DNA from: an uncultured Burkholderiales Genera incertae sedis bacterium
Lineage (GTDB): Bacteria > Pseudomonadota > Gammaproteobacteria > Burkholderiales > Eutrophovitaceae
NCBI GenBank assembly: GCA_905478365.1
Contig: CAJQIK010000033.1
Coordinates: 1-39,601, forward strand
Reading direction: 5' to 3'
Length of the DNA: 39,601 bases
The translations under genes and the position numbers were made by a program. Below, one piece after another: positions 18,442-27,494 of this stretch. How positions within the stretch are numbered: position 1 is the first letter of the stretch; every line of letters starts with the position of its first letter. The notes under the pieces are model-generated. The model worked only from the letters and a program-made list of their open reading frames with translations. It was not told the DNA's origin and made no database searches.

Positions 18442-19695
18442 CTAACTCATAACGCTCGACACGTCCTCGATAACATTATCGACGGCTTGCGCAGCAATCA
18501 ATTGCTTCACGGTTATTGTTGCATCGCCCTGCCAGCGCATAATATCGAGAGCTGCTGGTGGTAACACTCGAATTTGGCTTGTTTCCAACATACTCACCTC
18601 TGAGGCCGCTGCAGATAATGCCGCAAAAATCCCTCCTCCTGCAGCCCCTACTACAACTACATGTACATGCGTGCCACTCAAATGTTTCTCTCTCAAACAA
18701 ATTGCTAAAGCCGTAAGGTACTCCGATAACAATACACGTTCAGCACTTAGGCTAGGGGAATGACTAGAGCAATCAATGAACACTTTTATGCTTAGCACAG
18801 AACTTGGTAAAGCGTTAACCGCATACATCAAATCAAACATAGCTTCAGCATCAGCGAAATACTCAGCGACCAAAGCATAAACAGCCACTTTTTCATTTAC
18901 TTGATTTTCCGGAAAGAACAATGCGGACTTTCCAGACCAAGAGGTGTGTTGCCAGATCTTACTTGAATCAATTGAGGGATGAATGGACTGTTTGATAACT
19001 GACAGATCAGGACGGTTCAATCTCTCCTCTAATTCATTTAAAGCATCTATTTTGGAGATCCCCAAGTTTTTCTTAGTTGACAAAAAACGATGTATTTCGA
19101 ATTCATAGCCCTGTGAATTATCGTTTACTAATTGAAACCTACTCGACGTCTTGGACCGACTCTCGCCCCCCAAAATAAAGTGAAGGTCATCTCGATTTAT
19201 AAGAGCTTTTTCACCGTCTTGATTAAATGCTTGGATTAATTTTGGGCCAGACATGGAAATCTGTGAATGGGAATTCACTAAAACCATATCGCTCATCGAT
19301 GCCAACATACTGCCACCACCAAAACAGTGTCTGGTTACTAAGGACAAGACCCGAAGCCCAGCCAACTTAGCATCAAGCAAATCTTTAAAAACGAAACGAA
19401 AAGCGGCTAATCCGTTCGCGCCCTCAGTAACGCGAACCCCACCCGTGTTAAGAAGCATGACCAAAGGTAGCCCTAAGTGTTTCGCTGTCTCTATCCCCGC
19501 CCGAAGCTGCTTCGCTTCCGATACACCAATAGAACCTCCATGAACACTAAAATCAAACCCAACAATGACGGTATTGAGCATACCTCGCACGCCTCGTGCG
19601 ACACGTAAACTTCCAAAAGAGTCGCATTCGATATCCAGTAACTCATCGAAAAGTAGGTTTAATTGTTGATCTAGATCAAGTTGAGAGAAACGCAT
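18442..19695 (-). CDS. biotin-independent carboxyltransferase-fold protein, malonate decarboxylase beta/gamma (MdcD-MdcE)-like fusion
   Basis: HGGSIGVSEAKQLRAGIE...LLNTGGVRVTEGANGLAAF...CFGGGSMLASMSDMVLVNSHSQISMSGPKLIQ...ILGGESR resembles MdcD; second half has another crotonase/carboxyltransferase-like core (VVVVGAAGGGIFAALSAAASEVSMLETSQIRVLPPAALDIM). Confidence 0.68.
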   Translation of the reverse strand: MRFSQLDLDQQLNLLFDELLDIECDSFGSLRVARGVRGMLNTVIVGFDFSVHGGSIGVSEAKQLRAGIETAKHLGLPLVMLLNTGGVRVTEGANGLAAFRFVFKDLLDAKLAGLRVLSLVTRHCFGGGSMLASMSDMVLVNSHSQISMSGPKLIQAFNQDGEKALINRDDLHFILGGESRSKTSSRFQLVNDNSQGYEFEIHRFLSTKKNLGISKIDALNELEERLNRPDLSVIKQSIHPSIDSSKIWQHTSWSGKSALFFPENQVNEKVAVYALVAEYFADAEAMFDLMYAVNALPSSVLSIKVFIDCSSHSPSLSAERVLLSEYLTALAICLREKHLSGTHVHVVVVGAAGGGIFAALSAAASEVSMLETSQIRVLPPAALDIMRWQGDATITVKQLIAAQAVDNVIEDVSSVMS

Positions 19696-19780
19696 ACCTA
19701 TATACAACAATGAAGTTCGATGAACTGCACACCAAAAACATCTCGATCAGCCATCAATCAGTGGCGCAGGTCAATCAAGA

Positions 19781-20962
19781 TTAAAGATCACAACCAACGG
19801 CTGGGTCCTCCAAACCTTCCCATGCCGTCCCTACCACGCTGTTAACTCCGTTGTTAACTTTGACCGTATAAAAATTTTGAATTGGGTTATGCGCTCTAGA
19901 CATTGTCCAAGGACCGCGAGGACTGTCGATTTTTGCCCCCTCCATAGCGTTAATTGCCTGAGCTTTTTTTGATAAATCACCAGATGTTTCCTGAAGAGCC
20001 TTGATCAATAATAAACCGGCATCATATCCTTGAACGGCATAAACATCAGCCTCTTCACTGTAAGCCAATCGATAGGCCTCCCGGAAGGCTAAATTTTTAG
20101 GATTTTGAAGTCCATCAGCATAATGCAGTGTCGTTGTAATGCCCTCGGCCGCATCACCCTGGGCATCGAGCACACCTTCTGTTAAAAAGCCTGACCCGTA
20201 AAGTGGAATCGAGGACTTAAGTCCCGCCGCAGCATAGTCTTTAACAAACTTAACGGCACCACCCCCAGCAAAAAAACAAGCAACTGCATCAGGTTTTAAC
20301 GCCGCCACTTCTGTGAGAATAGCCTGAAATTCAACGTTTGGAAACGGCACGAATAATTCTTTAATAACCTCACCCCCAGCGGCTTCGAACCCCTCCCTGA
20401 AAGATGCCAGCGCCTCTTCCCCTGCTCCGTATTTCCAAGTTATAAAAACGGATTTTTTGTGCCCATCCTCCACCATGATACGGCCAAGTGGGTGGGTGGG
20501 CTGCCAATTAGAAAACGATGTTCGGAATACGTTAGGGGCACACATTGTACCCGTTGCAGCGTTCGCACCAGCGTTAGGTATGATCACCAAAGATCCCGTC
20601 TCCTGCGCAACTTTTATCATACCCATCGCCACGCCAGAATGAACGGTACCAATAACGACATCAACATTATCTCGAGTCATAATCTTATTCGCATTATCAG
20701 TAGCCTTGGAAGGATTTGATTCGTCATCTACCGTGAAAAACTCAATAGATTTTCCGAATGGATTGTCCCCCAATTCTCTTAGCGCCAGTTTAAAGCCATT
20801 CTCAATTGCCATTCCAAGCTTCGCGTATGTTCCGGTGTAAGGCAGCATGAAACCCACGCGAATTGAATCAGTAGTTTTACCGCAGCCGGCCAAAGACAAA
20901 AACGATAGTCCAGCTAAAGCTGAGGTACCCGCTAAAAATTGACGACGATTACTTATGGACAT
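19781..20962 (-). CDS. ABC transporter substrate-binding protein (LivK/branched-chain amino acid type), Tat-like lipoprotein signal
   Basis: MSISNRRQFLAGTSALAGLSFLSLAGCGK; RVGFMLPYTGTYAKLGMAIENGFKLAL; periplasmic-binding-protein fold. Confidence 0.92.
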   Translation of the reverse strand: MSISNRRQFLAGTSALAGLSFLSLAGCGKTTDSIRVGFMLPYTGTYAKLGMAIENGFKLALRELGDNPFGKSIEFFTVDDESNPSKATDNANKIMTRDNVDVVIGTVHSGVAMGMIKVAQETGSLVIIPNAGANAATGTMCAPNVFRTSFSNWQPTHPLGRIMVEDGHKKSVFITWKYGAGEEALASFREGFEAAGGEVIKELFVPFPNVEFQAILTEVAALKPDAVACFFAGGGAVKFVKDYAAAGLKSSIPLYGSGFLTEGVLDAQGDAAEGITTTLHYADGLQNPKNLAFREAYRLAYSEEADVYAVQGYDAGLLLIKALQETSGDLSKKAQAINAMEGAKIDSPRGPWTMSRAHNPIQNFYTVKVNNGVNSVVGTAWEGLEDPAVGCDL

Positions 20963-20986
20963 CTTGTTCCCCTTTAAACTTTTTTA

Positions 20987-22618
20987 TTACTCTGACTCGG
21001 TTCTCTGCCGTAACTTAAAACGTTGGATCTTACCCGTCGCTGTTTTTGGCAACTCACTAACAAACTCAATCCATCTCGGATATTTAAATGGCGCAAGTTT
21101 TGACTTAACATACTCTTTTAACTCGTCCTCTAAGCCAGAGGTCGCGCACGATGAGTCTACCAACACCACATACGCTCGAGGCTTTGTTAATTTATCTTCA
21201 TCTTCATCACCCACTACAGCCGCTTCAAGAACAGCGTTGTGCGACACAAGGACGCCCTCTACTTCAAATGGCGAAACGTAAAGACCACTCACCTTCAGCA
21301 TGTCGTCTGATCGTCCGCCATAAGTAAAGAATCCTTCATCATCGACACTATACTTATCTCCAGCACGGGTCCACTCGCCACAAAACGTTTCCCGAGATTT
21401 TTGTCTTTGGTTCCAGTATAAATTAGCTGCTGAAGGTCCCTTTATCTGAAGCTCCCCAAGCTCCCCAGCAGGGACATTTTGACCATCTTCATCAACTAAG
21501 CGTAGTTCGTATCCTGGCACTGGCTTGCCCGTGCTTCCGTATCGAAGATCGTCTGGGCGGTTCGATAGAAAGATGTGTAACATTTCAGTCGAGCCTATAC
21601 CGTCTAATATCTGACTACCAAAGTGTGATGTCCAACGGTTTCCGATCTCCGCCGGTAGCGCCTCTCCTGCAGAAGTAGCTACTCGAATCGCGATCTCGTC
21701 ACGGCTTGGTAAGTTGTCGTTTGCCAACATGGCTCCAAACAACGTGGGAACGCCGTAAAATATCGTGGGTTGGTGGTCTTTTAACCGCTTGAATACAGAT
21801 TCTGGTGTAGGTCTCTCAGACATCAGGACAGTTGTTGCTCCGACCGATAATGGAAATGTAAGACCATTTCCCAAACCATAGGCAAAGAATAATTTAGCCG
21901 CTGAAAAAACGATGTCCGTTTCTCTGATACCTAAAACTGGTTTAGCATACAGTTCAGCAGTGTAAGCCAAACTAGAGTGTACGTGAATTGTCCCTTTGGG
22001 GGCTCCTGTAGACCCTGAAGAATATAACCAAAAACATGTGTCGTCGCATGAAGTAATTGCAGGTTCGCACTCACCATCCGATTGGCTTTGTAGACTTTGT
22101 AAGTGGTGATGTTGGGGCGATGGTTCTCCTGAGACAATAATGTGTTCCAGATGGTTTGAATTGGCAATTGCCTCACCCAAGTTGTCAAGAAACGGGGATG
22201 CGACGATCAGAGCCTTTGCACGGCTATCCTCCATCATGAATTGATAGTCGCTTGGTGTGAGTAATGTATTCACCGCAATCGGAACGATACCAACCTTTAT
22301 CGCCCCAAGGAAAACGGCTGGGAAATCAATCGTATCCGAATGCACGATCATGACGCGATCTTCCATATTCAGCCCGAGCTTCCGTAGTGCATTACCCGAC
22401 TGGTTCACGCGTAATTTCAAGTCGTCATATGTGTAACTGCCCGAGTCATCAATATAAGCCACTTTTTCAGACCGACCGGCAAGAATGTTGCGCTCTAATA
22501 AATCATGAGCAGCATTGAATGCTCGCGGCATTGTGATGACTGGTGGGCTCGTAGAATGGTCAGACGAATAACTCTCTAACTTGGTAGACTCAATCTTTAA
22601 CACGCTTTTTCTCTTCAC
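20987..22618 (-). CDS. benzoate-CoA ligase family protein
   Basis: AMP motif CFWLYSSGSTGAPKGTIHVH; AAKLFFAYGLGNGLTFPLSVGATTVLM characteristic of benzoate-CoA ligases; KTATGKIQRFKLR. Start uncertain (GTG 22618 or ATG 22531). Confidence 0.9.
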   Translation of the reverse strand: MKRKSVLKIESTKLESYSSDHSTSPPVITMPRAFNAAHDLLERNILAGRSEKVAYIDDSGSYTYDDLKLRVNQSGNALRKLGLNMEDRVMIVHSDTIDFPAVFLGAIKVGIVPIAVNTLLTPSDYQFMMEDSRAKALIVASPFLDNLGEAIANSNHLEHIIVSGEPSPQHHHLQSLQSQSDGECEPAITSCDDTCFWLYSSGSTGAPKGTIHVHSSLAYTAELYAKPVLGIRETDIVFSAAKLFFAYGLGNGLTFPLSVGATTVLMSERPTPESVFKRLKDHQPTIFYGVPTLFGAMLANDNLPSRDEIAIRVATSAGEALPAEIGNRWTSHFGSQILDGIGSTEMLHIFLSNRPDDLRYGSTGKPVPGYELRLVDEDGQNVPAGELGELQIKGPSAANLYWNQRQKSRETFCGEWTRAGDKYSVDDEGFFTYGGRSDDMLKVSGLYVSPFEVEGVLVSHNAVLEAAVVGDEDEDKLTKPRAYVVLVDSSCATSGLEDELKEYVKSKLAPFKYPRWIEFVSELPKTATGKIQRFKLRQRTESE

Positions 22619-22649
22619 ATTGCTATTAATTTCGAAATACTCAAGTTAC

Positions 22650-23123
22650 TCACTTGTGGGACCAGACGCTTTCACATAAGCCTAACCACTCTTGAGACCA
22701 GTCAGCCGCTTCCTCCTCTGGCATTGTTCCAGAGCTGGCATCATGCATCAGTATATCGCCTATTCGGCCTGCTCCACACGAATTTAGAAGCTCGTCAAAC
22801 CGTTTACCTCCAAAACAATACGTTTCCGCATACGTTCGATCACCCAGGGCAATGACTCCATAGCGCAGATTTTTTAGATCTGGTCTTGAGCTATCCAGAG
22901 CCTCAACAAACGATCTAGCATTATCTGGAACGTCGCCCTGCCCGTAGGTTGACGTGCAAATAAGATAAATGCAGTCCATTTCAAATATCTCAGGGGTCAA
23001 TCCGTCCATATCGACGGTCTCGACCGCGACTCCTTCACCATCGAATCTTAACTCCAACTCTTGAGCAACCAGCTGTGCATTACCAGTCATAGTACCAATC
23101 AGAATTTTGATTTGTTTCTTCAT
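22650..23123 (-). CDS. flavodoxin-like protein (MioC/flavodoxin domain)
   Basis: IKILIGTMTGNAQLVAQELE FMN phosphate loop, YLICTSTYGQGDVPDNARSFVEAL, LRYGVIALGDRTYAETYCFGGKRFDELL. ORF extends to 23159; ATG 23123 preferred. Confidence 0.88.
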   Translation of the reverse strand: MKKQIKILIGTMTGNAQLVAQELELRFDGEGVAVETVDMDGLTPEIFEMDCIYLICTSTYGQGDVPDNARSFVEALDSSRPDLKNLRYGVIALGDRTYAETYCFGGKRFDELLNSCGAGRIGDILMHDASSGTMPEEEAADWSQEWLGLCESVWSHK

Positions 23124-23160
23124 TTGATTCTTGCCGCTCCACAAACTAAACATAATCAAT

Positions 23161-23184
23161 ATTTAGGCAATATATTACCTAAAT
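23161..23184. promoter_or_regulatory. 24-bp near-perfect palindrome, candidate operator (proximal to flavodoxin)
   Basis: ATTTAGGcAATATATTaCCTAAAT: one mismatched pair only; contains GCAATATATTAC (23167-23178), reverse complement of the motif at 23257-23268. Confidence 0.6.
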
Positions 23185-23202
23185 ATACGAATTTGATGCT
23201 TT

Positions 23203-23208
23203 ATTATA
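23203..23208 (-). promoter_or_regulatory. candidate -10 element for the minus-strand operon
   Basis: Perfect TATAAT on the minus strand (ATTATA on +), upstream of the flavodoxin gene; no convincing -35. Confidence 0.3.
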
Positions 23209-23256
23209 CAGTTTTCTTAAATTTGTAGTATCATTCATTACATGCTTTAAAAAATA

Positions 23257-23268
23257 GTAATATATTGC
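23257..23268. promoter_or_regulatory. second copy of operator-like motif (proximal to boxR)
   Basis: GTAATATATTGC, inverted relative to 23167-23178; motif centres are 90 bp apart. Confidence 0.5.
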
Positions 23269-23351
23269 AACTAATAAGGAACTTGAATCACACTATCGTG
23301 TCTATTCCTACAGATGACTTAAAAGATTAAACGACGTAGGAAAAACAAATT

Positions 23352-24287
23352 ATGCTTGAAACAGCGCATCAGAACCAAAGCGATCGCAGATCAACCCCCA
23401 GGTCAAACCCACGGGAAACGGCTAATGCAGAATTTTTAACCTTAGTTGGCTCAAGGGTCAAAAAAATTCGCAAAGAAAAAAAATTAACCAGAAAGGTTCT
23501 GTCGGAACATTCAGGAGTATCGGAGCGGTATCTTGCATTATTGGAATCTGGCCAAGGCAATGTATCCATTGCACTTTTGCGGCAAGTAGCACAGTCTCTT
23601 GATGTCGAACCAGAGATTCTTATTTCCAACTCGGCACCTGTGAACGCCGAGTCACGCCTCTTGTTAGGCTTATTGGCGGGCCTGACCAGTTCTGACAGAC
23701 ACAGGTTTAAGGACCAGCTACTGAAGGAATTACGCAACTCACCCGTGAGTCGCAGCTTTCGTATTGCTTTGATCGGACTCAGGGGAGCCGGTAAAACCAC
23801 AGTGGGTCAGAGACTCTCTAACATTTTAAATATTCCTTTCGTCGAGATCGATAGGGAAATTGAGAAGCTTGCGGATGCTCCACTATCAGAAATATTTATC
23901 ACTTATGGTCAGGAAGGCTATAGGAATTTAGAAAAAACATGCCTGGAAAATGTATTAGGTAATGGTAACAACTGCATCATTTCCACTGGCGGAAGTATTG
24001 TTCAAGACCATAAAGTGTACGACCTTCTTTTATCTACGTGCTACACCGTGTGGCTGAAGGCTTCGCCGAAAGAACATATGGATAGAGTTGTAGCGCAAGG
24101 CGACCTCAGACCCATAGCAGGAAATAACAAAGCAATGGATGAATTAAAAAATATTCTCCTCAAGCGACAGTCCGGCTACGAGAAGGCAGATTTAACCGTG
24201 ACAACGGATGGTAAGGCACCTGGCTTTATTGCCAGTCAAATACTCGCGGATCGAACGCTCAGAAAACTCATACAACACACAAACTAA
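23352..24287 (+). CDS. boxR: BoxR-like transcriptional regulator: XRE-type HTH fused to shikimate kinase-like domain
   Basis: HTH VKKIRKEKKLTRKVLSEHSGVSERYLALLESGQGNVSIALLRQVAQSLDV; kinase-like GLRGAGKTTVGQRLSNILNIPFVEIDREIE; divergent to benzoate-CoA ligase and upstream of boxC/boxB. Confidence 0.88.
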   Translation: MLETAHQNQSDRRSTPRSNPRETANAEFLTLVGSRVKKIRKEKKLTRKVLSEHSGVSERYLALLESGQGNVSIALLRQVAQSLDVEPEILISNSAPVNAESRLLLGLLAGLTSSDRHRFKDQLLKELRNSPVSRSFRIALIGLRGAGKTTVGQRLSNILNIPFVEIDREIEKLADAPLSEIFITYGQEGYRNLEKTCLENVLGNGNNCIISTGGSIVQDHKVYDLLLSTCYTVWLKASPKEHMDRVVAQGDLRPIAGNNKAMDELKNILLKRQSGYEKADLTVTTDGKAPGFIASQILADRTLRKLIQHTN

Positions 24288-24305
24288 TTTGAATCCTTTA
24301 TAACC

Positions 24306-25988
24306 ATGCAACCATCAGTCCACACAGAAGAGTTACTCAGTACTGACAGGGTCCTGTTCGATACGCATCCAGAAGAGTATAAACATTGGGCACTTTCAAT
24401 CGAAGGAAGTACAGCAACATTAAGTATGGCAGTGAATGAAGATGAAGGCTTAAAACCCGGATATAAACTCAAACTTAACTCCTACGACTTAGGTGTCGAC
24501 ATCGAGCTCTACGACGCCATCAATCGAATCAGATTCGAACACCCAACTGTTAAATGTGTCGTAATTACTTCGGCTAAAGAGAGAATGTTTTGTTCGGGCG
24601 CCAATATTTATATGCTTGGACAGTCAAGTCATCCTTGGAAGGTTAACTTCTGTAAATTTACAAACGAAACCCGAAACGGAATTGAAGACTCAAGTAGGCA
24701 TGATGGCATTAAATTTCTCGCAGCCATCAATGGTACCGTCGCAGGGGGAGGCTACGAACTTGCTTTAGCCTGCGATAAGTTGCTCATGATTGATGATCGC
24801 TCTTCTAGCGTAAGTCTCCCAGAAGTACCGCTTTTGGGCGTTTTGCCGGGTACCGGCGGGCTCACACGAGTAATCGATAAGCGGAAAGTTAGAAGAGATC
24901 TGGCGGATGTATTCTGCTCAACAAGCGAAGGCGTTCGGGCAGAACGTGCCAAAACTTGGGGACTAGTCGATGAGATCGCCAAACCAAACGTGTTCGATGA
25001 GGCGCGAAGTGAATTAGTATCAGAATTAAGCTCTCAAAGTAACCGGCCAAAGGACGCGATCGGCGTAGAGCTGACGAAATTACATAGAACCCTAGATAAC
25101 GACGGAATACACTATTCAATAATCGACGTTGTCTTCAACAGAGCCTCACGCACGGCGTCATTCATTATAAAATCGCCACCCGCCTCAGTGTCGTCTGACA
25201 TCAATTCTATTCATAAAGAAGGATCATCCTGGTGGCCACTTGTATTTGCGCGGGAACTGGATGACGCAATATTACTATTACGAACCAACGAACTTGAGAT
25301 TGGAACTTGGATTTTCAGAACAAGCGGCAGTGTCGCAGACACCCTCCGCATGGATCGCATACTGAATGAACATCGTGAGGATTGGTTCGTAAAAGAAACG
25401 CTGGGGTACTTACGCCGCACTTTAGCTCGATTGGACGTATCGTCAAGAACGATCTTTTCACTTATCGATGAAGGTTCATGCTTCGCGGGAACCCTATTGG
25501 AGATTGCGCTCGCTTCAGACCGTATTTTTATGCTTTCCGAAACGGAGAGCGGCGATAAACCAAGTATCGCACTCTCGCCATTAAATTTTGGAAGTTTCCC
25601 GATGGTCAATCATCTTTCCAGACTAAAAAATCGTTTTTATGATCATGCCGATCAACATGAAGCGTTAATACCCCTCGAGGACCAGCTGCTGGATGCAGAA
25701 GAGGCGCTCGGCTTGGGACTAGTAACGTTCACACCTGATGACATAGATTGGGAGGACGAAATTCGTATCGCACTCGAAGAACGCATTAGTTTGTCACCCG
25801 ACGCACTCTCAGGCATGGAGGCGAACTTGAGATTTTCTGGTCCGGAAACCATGGAGACACGTATCTTTGCAAGATTGTCTGCTTGGCAAAACTGGATTTT
25901 TATTCGACCTAATGCTGTGGGTGAGGAAGGAGCACTTAAGGTTTTTGGTAGTGGAAAAAAACCGGCATTCAATTGGCAAAGAATTTAG
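24306..25988 (+). CDS. boxC: benzoyl-CoA-dihydrodiol lyase (2,3-epoxybenzoyl-CoA dihydrolase)
   Basis: 560 aa enoyl-CoA hydratase superfamily; RMFCSGANIYMLGQSSHPWKVNFCKFTNETRNGIEDSSRH, AAINGTVAGGGYELALACD; adjacent to boxB. Confidence 0.92.
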   Translation: MQPSVHTEELLSTDRVLFDTHPEEYKHWALSIEGSTATLSMAVNEDEGLKPGYKLKLNSYDLGVDIELYDAINRIRFEHPTVKCVVITSAKERMFCSGANIYMLGQSSHPWKVNFCKFTNETRNGIEDSSRHDGIKFLAAINGTVAGGGYELALACDKLLMIDDRSSSVSLPEVPLLGVLPGTGGLTRVIDKRKVRRDLADVFCSTSEGVRAERAKTWGLVDEIAKPNVFDEARSELVSELSSQSNRPKDAIGVELTKLHRTLDNDGIHYSIIDVVFNRASRTASFIIKSPPASVSSDINSIHKEGSSWWPLVFARELDDAILLLRTNELEIGTWIFRTSGSVADTLRMDRILNEHREDWFVKETLGYLRRTLARLDVSSRTIFSLIDEGSCFAGTLLEIALASDRIFMLSETESGDKPSIALSPLNFGSFPMVNHLSRLKNRFYDHADQHEALIPLEDQLLDAEEALGLGLVTFTPDDIDWEDEIRIALEERISLSPDALSGMEANLRFSGPETMETRIFARLSAWQNWIFIRPNAVGEEGALKVFGSGKKPAFNWQRI

Positions 25989-26035
25989 GCAAATTACAAT
26001 TTTTATTAAATGACAATTCCCGGAATAAATAAATT

Positions 26036-27445
26036 ATGAATATCAATTACAGCGACAAAATTCCCAATAATGTGAATCTGGCAAACGATAGAAAACTACA
26101 AAGAGCTTTAGAGCATTGGCAGCCGCATTTTTTAAAATGGTGGGATGAACAAGGCCCAAAAGATTTTCAATCGAACGATGTGTATTTAAGAACCGCTGTA
26201 GGGGTTGATGCGAAAGGTTGGGCTAGTTACGGACACGTGAAAATGCCTGATTACCGATGGGGAATATTTCTCGCAGATCAAATGCAGGACAGAACCATTG
26301 GCTTTGGTGATCACTTCGGCGAACCTGTTTGGCAACAAGTGCCTGGAGAATTACGATCTCAATTTCGAAGAATTATTGTGACCCAAGGTGACACCGAGCC
26401 AGCTTCTGTTGAACAGCAGAGGTTATTGGGTCTAACGTGCCCATCACTCTACGATCTTAGAAATTTATTCCAAGTTAATGTTGAGGAAGGAAGGCACCTG
26501 TGGGCAATGGTTTATCTTCTTCATTGTTACTTTGGTCGGGACGGAAGAGAAGAGGCCGAGGAACTCCTTTCCAGACATTCAGGAGATACGGATAACCCTC
26601 GCATCTTAGGGACATTCAATGAACCTATCAGTGACTGGTTATCGTTTTTTATGTTCACTTACTTCACTGACCGTGATGGTAAGTTTCAGTTGAAAAGTCT
26701 AAGCGAATCAGCCTTTGATCCGCTCGCAAGGACGTGTCGTTTTATGCTTACTGAGGAAGCGCATCATATGTTTGTTGGCGAAACTGGCGTGGGTCGTGTC
26801 ATCAAACGATGTCTCGAGGTCATGAACGAACTGGGCAGTGATGATCCGACTGGCGTTCGAGAAAACGGGGCTGTCGATCTAGTAACAATTCAAAAATATT
26901 TAAACTTCTGGTTTAGCTCCTCTCTCGATTTATTCGGCTCAGAGATCTCATCGAATGCAGCATCCTCATTCGCAAGCGGCATCAAAGGTCGACCTGACGA
27001 AGGCAGGTATGAAGATCACGTTTGTAATGATGCAACCTATGATATTGATACACCTGAGGGCACAGAGCAGGTCAACCTAAGAAATGCGATGAATGAAGTC
27101 ACTCGAGAAGCTTACGTCAAGGACTGTGAAATTGGTATTAAGCGTTGGAATATGATGATCAAAAGAGCGGGCTTTGATGTATCACTTACGTTGCCAAGTA
27201 CGAGGTTCCACAGAACGATTGGTAGCTGGGCGAACGTCCCGACAGATCCCACCGGGCAAGCCGTAAGCCGTTCGGAGTTCGACACCGGCATACCTAGCTG
27301 GTTGCCTACCGAAGAAGATAGGGCTTTCATCAGAAGCTTGATGCAACGCGTAGTCGAACCAGGAAAAATGGCTGGATGGATCGCCCCCCCTGATCGAGGT
27401 ATCAATAATAATCCGGTTGACTATGAATACGTGCGATTAAAATAA
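26036..27445 (+). CDS. boxB: benzoyl-CoA 2,3-epoxidase (di-iron) subunit BoxB
   Basis: 469 aa; di-iron ligand motifs EEGRHLWAMVYLL and LTEEAHHMFVGETG; length and context fit BoxB. Confidence 0.93.
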   Translation: MNINYSDKIPNNVNLANDRKLQRALEHWQPHFLKWWDEQGPKDFQSNDVYLRTAVGVDAKGWASYGHVKMPDYRWGIFLADQMQDRTIGFGDHFGEPVWQQVPGELRSQFRRIIVTQGDTEPASVEQQRLLGLTCPSLYDLRNLFQVNVEEGRHLWAMVYLLHCYFGRDGREEAEELLSRHSGDTDNPRILGTFNEPISDWLSFFMFTYFTDRDGKFQLKSLSESAFDPLARTCRFMLTEEAHHMFVGETGVGRVIKRCLEVMNELGSDDPTGVRENGAVDLVTIQKYLNFWFSSSLDLFGSEISSNAASSFASGIKGRPDEGRYEDHVCNDATYDIDTPEGTEQVNLRNAMNEVTREAYVKDCEIGIKRWNMMIKRAGFDVSLTLPSTRFHRTIGSWANVPTDPTGQAVSRSEFDTGIPSWLPTEEDRAFIRSLMQRVVEPGKMAGWIAPPDRGINNNPVDYEYVRLK

Positions 27446-27446
27446 A

Positions 27447-27470
27447 AATAGGGAGCTCAAGCTCCCTATT
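27447..27470. terminator. intrinsic terminator hairpin between convergent boxB and RND genes
   Basis: AATAGGGAGCT-CA-AGCTCCCTATT, 11-bp perfect inverted repeat; the minus strand is followed by TTTTTATTTT. Confidence 0.85.
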
Positions 27471-27494
27471 CTATTGTGTACGACTCCGCATCAC

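Noticed and set aside
23369-23800. 143-aa - strand ORF
   Set aside because: Antisense to boxR; boxR frame has clear HTH and P-loop motifs.
25984-25998. ATTTAGGCAAATTAC between boxC and boxB, partly resembling the operator ATTTAGGCAATATATTAC
   Set aside because: Lacks the central TAT and the palindromic second arm, and includes the boxC stop codon; probably coincidence.
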